From assembly GCF_016908595.1 (NCBI RefSeq), contig NZ_JAFBEC010000006.1, forward strand, positions 62,001 through 126,000: a stretch of 64,000 nucleotides of DNA. The letters run 5' to 3'. Within the stretch, counting starts at the first letter, position 1. Each line of letters opens with the position of its first letter. This document shows positions 58,083 through 64,000 of this stretch, one piece after another. This DNA comes from Geomicrobium sediminis. GTDB lineage: Bacteria > Bacillota > Bacilli > Bacillales > Marinococcaceae. Position numbers and translations under genes: made by a program. The notes under the pieces are model-generated. The model saw nothing but the letters and a program-made list of their open reading frames with translations, was not told the DNA's origin and did no database searches.

Positions 58083-59278
58083 ATCCGTGGCGAATGCTCA
58101 TTTGGTTGCTGATCGCTCAAATCTTAATTGCGTTTATCGGGCGTGGTGTTTCACCGCTTGGGGTATTCATTGGCGAGTCACTGCAGTTGACGAATGCACA
58201 AATTGGAATGCTGCCTGCAGCATTGTTCTTTGGCCAGTTCGTGGCCTCTATTCCGTTTGGTGTATTTGTTGATCGTGTTGGAACGAGGCGTCTACTGCTC
58301 GTCCTCACACTCGTATTAGGGATTAGCTTTTCGTTAGTGTCGTTTGCAACCCCGTTTTGGCTCGTACTCGTTTTGATGGCGATTGGCGGAGTTGGTTATG
58401 GGGCGTACCATCCTGTGTCTACGCGGGGGATCTTATATTGGTTCGATTCTTTGCAACGGGGAACGGCGATGGGCATTAAACAAATGGGTGTGACTGTCGG
58501 ATCAGCGCTGGCAGCATTTCTACTCGTGCCGTTATCAGAAATGTTTCATTGGCGACCTGTGTTATTCGTGTCTTCACTCGTCTTAATCATCGGCGGACTC
58601 ATCTGTTATTACTATTACCGTGACGCGGTTGTTTCTATGCCTAAGACGAAGAATGTCCGAATCTCAAGACAGCTGTTATCGATGTTTTCAAATCGCCGGT
58701 TGCTTTTATTAACGATCGGGGCGATGACGTTAAGTGCTAGTCAAATGTCGTTGAATACATACCTCATTTTGTATGCGACCAATCATTTGCTCGTCTCAAT
58801 TGTGTTCGCAGGCATGTTGTTGGTCATTTCAGAAGTTGGAGGTTCATTGGGGCGTGTCATTTGGGGCATGGTCAGTGACCGATTGTTTCAAGGCAACCGG
58901 ATGATTATTCTTTGCATGATTGCGACCATTTCTACACTCGGGTTTGTGACGTTAGCTACGTTATCTGAAGGTGTAAATCTAGTGGTACTCGTTCTAATTA
59001 TCTTCGTACTCGGGTTTTGTCTGGCGGGATATAACGGCTTATGGATGAACGCCGCAACTGAGATCGTACCCAAAGAGCAAGCGGGACTTTCAAGTGGATT
59101 TTCAACGAGCATTGGTGCTTGGGGTGTTATTTTGGGGCCACCACTGTTTGGATTGATCGCGGATGTGACTGGTAGTTACTCGGCTTCTTGGGTTGTGATG
59201 GCTGTGCTTATGTTTTTTGTGGCAATTTTATTTTTACTTTTAAATCAGTCTTTACGTAATGAAAGCATCGACACATAA
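58079..59278 (+). CDS. MFS transporter
   Basis: 399 aa, 12 transmembrane segments. The loop between TM2 and TM3 has the MFS motif GVFVDRVGTRRLL; a second copy of this motif is IWGMVSDRLFQGNRM between TM8 and TM9. NAATEIVPKEQAGLSSGFSTSIGAWGVILGPPLFGLIADVTGSYSASW is typical of the C-terminal half. It resembles CynX/NimT- or YybO-like permeases; substrate unknown. Its ATG overlaps the stop of an 11-codon mini-ORF and lacks its own ribosome site. Ends with a strong terminator. Confidence 0.85.
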   Translation: MNPWRMLIWLLIAQILIAFIGRGVSPLGVFIGESLQLTNAQIGMLPAALFFGQFVASIPFGVFVDRVGTRRLLLVLTLVLGISFSLVSFATPFWLVLVLMAIGGVGYGAYHPVSTRGILYWFDSLQRGTAMGIKQMGVTVGSALAAFLLVPLSEMFHWRPVLFVSSLVLIIGGLICYYYYRDAVVSMPKTKNVRISRQLLSMFSNRRLLLLTIGAMTLSASQMSLNTYLILYATNHLLVSIVFAGMLLVISEVGGSLGRVIWGMVSDRLFQGNRMIILCMIATISTLGFVTLATLSEGVNLVVLVLIIFVLGFCLAGYNGLWMNAATEIVPKEQAGLSSGFSTSIGAWGVILGPPLFGLIADVTGSYSASWVVMAVLMFFVAILFLLLNQSLRNESIDT

Positions 59279-59296
59279 GTGCCGATGCTTTTTTTA
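59262..59296 (+). terminator. rho-independent terminator after MFS gene
   Basis: AAAGCATCG / CGATGCTTT plus CAC/GTG stem, followed by seven T residues; overlaps the end of the MFS gene. Confidence 0.92.
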
Positions 59297-59833
59297 CATG
59301 GAAGGGGGTTCCTTCGCATTATTTACAGAAATATGAAGTTGAGCTGTTTTCGTTTGAATGTTTCGGAGTAACACGAAGAAAATCTCAATTGTAAGCAATA
59401 AGAAACCGGCAGGAATTACGAATAAGACCGGATAATACGGGATGACAGCTCCTTTCATACTAAACGCGACCCCTTCAACAAAGCCGACCCAAGCATACTG
59501 AAAGGCAAAGATTGTTAACATGAGAAAGAGGATCAATTCCAATGATACGAGCGCAATGGAAATGATGTATTGCTGACGATCTTTGAATTTTTGAACGAGC
59601 ATTTCAAGTCTTGGCATAATGCCTGAGCTGTACACATAAGCGAGCCCTGGGAAAAACGCGAGTGGCATAAGGAAATATTGTGCGATTTCGTAACTACCGA
59701 CTGTTGGTAGTTGAAACACGGTACGTAATAGAACATCAAGCGCAATGAGGATCATCATTAATGAGATCGCTGCGCCGCTAATGATGAGCCCGACAAACTT
59801 TATTTTTTCAATGCCTTTATATGCAGCATTCAT
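59294..59833 (-). CDS. dctQ: TRAP transporter small permease (DctQ)
   Basis: 179 aa with four transmembrane helices (about 12-34, 48-70, 88-110, 128-152) and LDVLLRTVFQLPTVGSYEIAQYFLMPLAFFPGLAYVYSSG, typical of DctQ subunits. It forms the membrane complex with DctM. GAGGAG precedes the ATG. The order here is P-P-M-Q, whereas most TRAP operons are P-Q-M. Confidence 0.87.
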   Translation of the reverse strand: MNAAYKGIEKIKFVGLIISGAAISLMMILIALDVLLRTVFQLPTVGSYEIAQYFLMPLAFFPGLAYVYSSGIMPRLEMLVQKFKDRQQYIISIALVSLELILFLMLTIFAFQYAWVGFVEGVAFSMKGAVIPYYPVLFVIPAGFLLLTIEIFFVLLRNIQTKTAQLHISVNNAKEPPSM

Positions 59834-59846
59834 TTAGAATCTCCTC

Positions 59847-61163
59847 CTACATTAAGCTTGGTAACCATGTGACAATTGGTGGAAAAGCAATCATGAGTCC
59901 ACAAACGACGATGGCGAGTACAACAGCAAATATGCTCGTTTGAATAAACAACCTCTCTATTGAAATACCGGTTACACCTGAGACGGCGAATACGCTCAAG
60001 CCGACAGGTGGGGTAAGTAGACCGATCGTACAAATAACAGAAACTAAAATACCGAACCATAGCAGATCAACGTTCATTTCTTGGATAATCGGTAACAGGA
60101 TTGGGGTCGCCATAATAATGACAGCTCCACCTTCAATGAACATAAACAGCACAAAGTATATGAAACAAATGAACACGAGCATTAATACGGGATATTCAAT
60201 TAACGGACCTAAAAATCCGATCAATTCCCGTGGCAATTGAGAAATCGTAATAAAACGACCAAAGATTTGTGCTGTAACCATGATAAGAAGTACCATGGAT
60301 GAGATCTTGATTGTTCCAGAAAATGAATTGATAAAAAATTGCTTGTTTACTTTTCCTAAGAAAAAGGCAGTGAGTAATCCGAGTATCGCTCCAATTGCGC
60401 CAGCTTCCGTCGGCGTAAACGTACCAGAGTAAATTCCCCCGAAGATCACAGCCATAATGGCAAGGAAGATTCCAATCACTATTAAAGATCTAGAAAGCGA
60501 TAAATCTTCTGTTGTTTTAGCGGGTTCGTTTAGAATGTCGACAGAACGCTTTTTAATATCACGGTTGTACAAGAAAAGCATCACGAGAATAATAACGATT
60601 GTCATAATAAGCCCTGGAATGATTGCACCGATAAATAACGTGCCAATCGGTGTTTCTGTTACGACACCGTATAGAATTAAGACGATGCTTGGAGGAATAA
60701 TTCCAGAAAGTGAACCAGCGGCGGCAATCGTAGAGCCGGCAATATCGTCACGGAAACCGTGTTTTCGTAATTCAGGAACAGCCACTTGCCCAAGAGCTGC
60801 AGACGATCCAGTTGTGGAACCAGATACCCCACCTAAAAAGGCTCCGATTATGACAGATAAGACGCCTAGAAGGCCAGATTTTCCTTTTGAAAGTTTGTAC
60901 ACAATTAAATACAAATCACTAACAATCCTCGATTGCACGATAAACTGCGCCATCAAAACGAACAACGGAATTGTCGTTAACGTATAACTTGCAATGACTC
61001 GATACGGTTCGACTTGCATGAACGTTGTGATGTAAGAAGGTCCTTCAAGAATGATGATGCCTAGAACACCGATACTGAGTAGGACCGTATGAATGTGCAT
61101 GCCAAGAAGTAGAAAAATTAAAAATAAAGCAAAGATCACTAAATAGAAAATCTCAATCGACAT
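59847..61163 (-). CDS. dctM: TRAP transporter large permease (DctM)
   Basis: 438 aa, 12 or so transmembrane segments. LLLGMHIHTVLLSIGVLG, TTIPLFVLMAQFIVQ, GAFLGGVSGSTTGSSAALGQVAVPELRKHGF, AAGSLSGIIPPSIVLILYGVVTE and FTPTEAGAIGAI are DctM hallmarks. It carries solute with sodium. ATG 61163 lies eight bases after AGGGGG. The solute-binding protein gene ends 16 bases upstream, so all are co-transcribed. Confidence 0.9.
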   Translation of the reverse strand: MSIEIFYLVIFALFLIFLLLGMHIHTVLLSIGVLGIIILEGPSYITTFMQVEPYRVIASYTLTTIPLFVLMAQFIVQSRIVSDLYLIVYKLSKGKSGLLGVLSVIIGAFLGGVSGSTTGSSAALGQVAVPELRKHGFRDDIAGSTIAAAGSLSGIIPPSIVLILYGVVTETPIGTLFIGAIIPGLIMTIVIILVMLFLYNRDIKKRSVDILNEPAKTTEDLSLSRSLIVIGIFLAIMAVIFGGIYSGTFTPTEAGAIGAILGLLTAFFLGKVNKQFFINSFSGTIKISSMVLLIMVTAQIFGRFITISQLPRELIGFLGPLIEYPVLMLVFICFIYFVLFMFIEGGAVIIMATPILLPIIQEMNVDLLWFGILVSVICTIGLLTPPVGLSVFAVSGVTGISIERLFIQTSIFAVVLAIVVCGLMIAFPPIVTWLPSLM

Positions 61164-61178
61164 CTTGTACACCCCCTA

Positions 61179-62303
61179 TTATTCGATGGCTTTAATTTCG
61201 TCTGGGACGTCACCACCGTGTTTTATAATTAAGTCACGCCAAAGGATTGCAACTTCCCGAGCAGGTAGTCCGTTTTGTTCGTGCTCATCAATCCATGTGT
61301 GCCACGTATCGACCATACCGTTAATTAAATATTGCTGTGCATCCTCATCAATGTCTTCAAGATGAACGAATTCGGCTCCGTTGTTTAATGCTTCTTCTCG
61401 TATTTCAATCGCTCGATCTTCCCAAATTTGCCCACTCCCATCGAGATGATCTTCAGCGGTTTCCACCATGATTTGTTGTACTTCTTCGGGTAATGAGTTC
61501 CAGTTTTCTTCAGTCATGGCCCAGACCCCTGAAAAATGACCGAGATTAATCCCTTCTAACGTATAATTAAACACTTCTTGCATCCCGTATCCTGTCCAAT
61601 CAGCAACACTGAAGAAAGCTCCTTCAAATGCGCCACGGTTAATGGCATCAAACATATCCGCTGAAGGGATGCTAACGGAGTTCACACCAATTTTACCTGC
61701 AAAAATTTCATGAATTCGTGTCGGAGAACGAAGCGACGCTTGCCTAAAGTCTTCAACCGTTTCTAAAGGATAATCCTTCGTTGACATGACATATTGTTGT
61801 GTTGGCGAATAGGGAATTACTTTCAAGTCTTTCTCCCCGTATTCAAGTTCAGTGAACGTTTTTCCGTCATCAGTAATGGGCTCCTCAGAGTAAATGAGGT
61901 CCGCGAAAGCTCGTGCAGCAATAACGGTATCCGATTCAAGTAACGGTAGCACTGTCACTTCAGTGAGTGGGAAGCGTTTTGGGTCATAGAGCGGCCAAAG
62001 TGGCGCGGCAATATCAATCGTTCCATTTCTTAGCGCTTGTAACTCTTCGTTCGTTGGCACTAGTTCTCGGCTAGTATATGAATCAAATACGACCTTTCCG
62101 TCAGTTCGCTCTTCCACGTCCTCCATCCATGGTGAAAAGAATCCTTGCCACCATCCGTTTTGAGAACTCACTAGAGAAGAGATCGTTAACTCGATCGGTT
62201 CTTCACCGTCCGTTGTTGTCGTTTCTTCGTCAACTTGCACACAGCTTGCTAGAATTAAGGTTAAAGGAATGAGCAGGACACTCATTTTTCGTTGAAGCAT
62301 CAT
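61179..62303 (-). CDS. dctP: TRAP solute-binding lipoprotein (DctP) 1
   Basis: 374 aa. Signal peptide with lipobox LASC (Cys21). The DctP domain has SLVSSQNGWWQGFFSPWMEDVEERTDGKVVFD, the ligand-contact stretch DFRQASLRSPTRIHEIFAGKIG (conserved Arg) and INRGAFEGAFFSVADWTGYGMQEV. The ligand is a carboxylate by family; the exact one is unknown. The start is ATG 62303 after GGGAGGTACG. A cre-like site (62320-62333) is just upstream. The second binding protein is a close paralogue. Confidence 0.88.
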   Translation of the reverse strand: MMLQRKMSVLLIPLTLILASCVQVDEETTTTDGEEPIELTISSLVSSQNGWWQGFFSPWMEDVEERTDGKVVFDSYTSRELVPTNEELQALRNGTIDIAAPLWPLYDPKRFPLTEVTVLPLLESDTVIAARAFADLIYSEEPITDDGKTFTELEYGEKDLKVIPYSPTQQYVMSTKDYPLETVEDFRQASLRSPTRIHEIFAGKIGVNSVSIPSADMFDAINRGAFEGAFFSVADWTGYGMQEVFNYTLEGINLGHFSGVWAMTEENWNSLPEEVQQIMVETAEDHLDGSGQIWEDRAIEIREEALNNGAEFVHLEDIDEDAQQYLINGMVDTWHTWIDEHEQNGLPAREVAILWRDLIIKHGGDVPDEIKAIE

Positions 62304-62319
62304 CGTACCTCCCCTGTAA

Positions 62320-62333
62320 ATAAAGCGCTTACA
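62320..62333 (-). promoter_or_regulatory. cre-like site before dctP1
   Basis: TGTAAGCGCTTTAT on the minus strand matches the CcpA consensus at 12 of 14 positions; the core AAGCGCTT is palindromic. Confidence 0.55.
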
Positions 62334-62502
62334 TTCTTTGCTCTCTAGTGATTGCAAGTTTTGTACCAACATTACAAGAGTGATGTTTTCAGTCATCGAC
62401 GTAATCAAATAGAGAAGGAGCCACGATGTGGTGGTGAAAAAATGCAAACGAAATTCAAAAATGAATTAGATGTGGTTTTATTGTTGCTTCTTGCACCGTC
62501 AA

Positions 62503-63627
62503 TTAGTCTACGGAGAGTTCTTTAATTTCATCAGGAACATCTCCACCATGTTTGATAATAAGGTCTCGCCAAAGGATGGCTACTTCACGCGCAGGTAGTC
62601 CGTTTTGTTCATGCTCATCAATCCATGTGTACCATGTTTCAATCATGCCATCGACGATGTATTCTTTTGCATCGTCATCAATGTCATCTACGTGTACAAA
62701 TTCCGCTCCATTTGCTAAGGCTTCTTCACGAATCACTTCGGAACGAGCTTCCCATACTTCTCCACCGTGATCAATTAGATCAGCTGCTGATTCTTCCATG
62801 ATTTGTTGAAGGTCTTCAGGAATGGTGTTCCAGTTCTCTTCGGTCATGGCCCAAAGTGTTGAGAAGTGCCCGAGGTTAATCCCTTCAAGCGTATACGTGA
62901 ACACTTCTTGCATGCCATACCCAGTCCAGTCTGCAACGCTAAAGAAAGCTCCTTCAAATGCACCGCGATTGATCGCATCGAACATGTCGGTTGAAGGCAT
63001 GCTTACGGAGTTGATGCCTATTTTACTTGCGAAAATCTCGTGAATTCGCGTAGGTGAACGAAGCGAAGTATCTCGGAAATCGTCTATGCTCTCAAGGGGG
63101 TGATCTTTTGTCGACATGACATATTGTTGTGTTGGTGCATGGGGCATGACCTTTAAGTCCTTCGTGCCGTATTCGAGTTCTGTAAATGTTTCACCATCGT
63201 GAGTAACCGGCTCTGTCGAGTGAATAAGATCTGCATAAGCTCTGGCGGCAATCACTGTGTCGGAATCTAGAAGTGGCAACATCGTTACTTCGGTAAGTGG
63301 AAAGCGTGCTGGGTCATATTGAGGCCAAAGTGGGGCAGCAATATCAATCGTTCCGTTGCGGAGTGCAAGAAGCTCTTCGCTACCAGCAATGAGTTCTTGA
63401 CCGGTGTAGATTTCAAACGTAATCCGTCCATCAGAACGTTCTTCGACTTCATTCATCCACGGAACAAAGAAGCCTTCCCAAGCTCCGTTTTGGGTGCTTG
63501 CAAGTGAAGAGAGTACGAATGTTCTTGATGATTCTTCCTCTGCATGAGTCTGTTCCTCTGTTGATACACAGCTCGTGAGAAGCACTGAAGTTAGTAAAAA
63601 TACGATGCTACGAATGAGTGATTTCAA
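62503..63627 (-). CDS. dctP: TRAP solute-binding lipoprotein (DctP) 2
   Basis: 374 aa, the same length as the downstream copy and roughly three quarters identical by eye (for example both have INRGAFEGAFFSVADWTGYGMQEV and end LIIKHGGDVPDEIK). Lipobox LTSC (Cys20). The N-terminal signal and linker differ most, and several positions around the ligand pocket are conserved. It is the first gene of the TRAP group, or a separate unit driving a 199-base gap to dctP1. A cre-like site lies about 30 bases upstream. Confidence 0.88.
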   Translation of the reverse strand: MKSLIRSIVFLLTSVLLTSCVSTEEQTHAEEESSRTFVLSSLASTQNGAWEGFFVPWMNEVEERSDGRITFEIYTGQELIAGSEELLALRNGTIDIAAPLWPQYDPARFPLTEVTMLPLLDSDTVIAARAYADLIHSTEPVTHDGETFTELEYGTKDLKVMPHAPTQQYVMSTKDHPLESIDDFRDTSLRSPTRIHEIFASKIGINSVSMPSTDMFDAINRGAFEGAFFSVADWTGYGMQEVFTYTLEGINLGHFSTLWAMTEENWNTIPEDLQQIMEESAADLIDHGGEVWEARSEVIREEALANGAEFVHVDDIDDDAKEYIVDGMIETWYTWIDEHEQNGLPAREVAILWRDLIIKHGGDVPDEIKELSVD

Positions 63628-63654
63628 GAGTATGTCCCCTTTCAGTATAAGGTT

Positions 63655-63668
63655 ATAAAGCGCTTTCG
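63655..63668 (-). promoter_or_regulatory. cre-like site before dctP2
   Basis: CGAAAGCGCTTTAT on the minus strand has the palindromic AAAGCGCTTT core and 11 of 14 matches to the CcpA consensus. Confidence 0.5.
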
Positions 63669-63831
63669 TACTTTGGTGAATGACGAGTCAATGTTGACAA
63701 GGATAAACTCTACCAAAAGTAATCTGATTTTTCAATCTCTATTTTCTTTTAAAATTTCGTCTCTGTAGCGTGAAGTTGGTTTTTAATTGGTAAGTAAAGG
63801 ATATAGATACATAACGGAAAGGGGAATAAAA

Positions 63832-64000
63832 ATGAGTAAATATTCGATCAAAGAATTCATAGAAGCGACTGAAGTCGAAGAACAAAAAGATGAGTACTTT
63901 CAATTGGAGACTCCCCGTATACTCGAAGTAAACTTAAAAGAGATGGTCTGGGCAAAGCTTGGGTCGATGGTGTCGTACACAGGCGATATCAAGTTTGAGC
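63832..64000 (+). CDS. AIM24-family protein (5' part)
   Basis: First 56 codons of a gene cut by the window end. MSKYSIKEFIEATEVEEQ followed by FQLETPRILEVNLKEMVWAKLGSMVSYTGDIKF matches the start of AIM24/DUF124 proteins, beta-sandwich proteins related to tryptophan-attenuation-protein folds, of unknown role in bacteria. GAAAGGGGA precedes ATG 63832. GTTTTT-N14-GGATAT (63779-63804) resembles a sigma-B promoter, weakly. Confidence 0.8.
   Translation, partial: MSKYSIKEFIEATEVEEQKDEYFQLETPRILEVNLKEMVWAKLGSMVSYTGDIKFE

Overview
The window looks like chromosome from a Bacillaceae member (Bacillota). Genes have strong AGGAGG-type ribosome binding sites with frequent GTG/TTG starts, rho-independent terminators are abundant, CcpA-type cre sites and a GAAC-N4-GTTC LexA box are present, and the families are Bacillus-like (CitST/CitM, YolD, adaA/adaB, YhgD/YhgE, YkvI, DUF4256, UPF0014). 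Several transport genes (BCCT, TRAP, citrate) would suit a soil, saline or alkaline lifestyle. I cannot name the species. No rRNA, tRNA, prophage, insertion sequence or CRISPR array was seen.

Layout: 1-4.7 kb, a YqeK-like HD phosphohydrolase, then a citrate two-component system and citrate transporter. 4.8-7.0 kb, a small membrane-protein/XRE-regulator/29-aa-peptide triad and a FetAB-type ABC pair. 7.0-16.6 kb, mixed single genes: a YolD protein under a LexA box, an AraC-GyrI regulator, an SDR, an AI-2E family permease, a serine hydrolase, a beta-helix surface-type protein without signal peptide, LysR, GNAT and RarD. 16.6-23.4 kb, adaB/adaA alkylation repair, DUF4256, diaminopropionate ammonia-lyase with a YgeY-like M20 enzyme, a zincin-like protein and a BCCT transporter. 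23.4-27.7 kb, a short MutS2 homologue and a GNAT gene, each behind a leader with a mini-ORF and GTTCTTAA-type hairpin arms, then a two-gene ABC transporter.

27.8-37.8 kb is a 4-hydroxyphenylacetate (HPA) catabolic region: hpaE-B-D-C behind a perfect cre site, gntR-hpaG1-hpaG2-hpaF, and divergent hpaI (DapA type) plus a YfcC-family carrier, with twin ATCATATATGAT operators in the divergent promoter region. Together the genes take HPA through homoprotocatechuate meta-cleavage towards pyruvate and succinic semialdehyde; only the hydratase HpaH is not in the window. 37.9-41.8 kb has topB, a GrpB-family gene, a CXXC membrane protein and an SDR. 42.0-46.2 kb is an M20 / GNAT / MenC-NSAR / YkvI set that fits the known D- to L-amino-acid conversion route through N-succinyl derivatives.

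46.4-53.6 kb has a GAF-STAS protein, a 42-bp minisatellite, an unannotated 48-aa membrane protein, a Cna-B/SpaA-fold protein without signal peptide, a UvrA2-like ATPase facing a tandem-HTH MerR regulator, and a lipoprotein. 53.8-56.8 kb is yhgE with its TetR regulator, both preceded by the same TGACC-N13-GGTCA operator. 57-59.3 kb has a lipoprotein, a small membrane protein and an MFS carrier coupled to an 11-codon mini-ORF. 59.3-63.6 kb is a TRAP system with two near-duplicate binding proteins and cre-like sites, and an AIM24-family gene runs off the right edge.

The most interesting candidate for something undescribed is the structured leader (25373-25650) of the Smr-less MutS2 homologue: a 7-codon mini-ORF whose end forms one arm of a long-range helix, an internal terminator, and an alternative pairing between the terminator hairpin and the segment before the MutS2 ribosome binding site.
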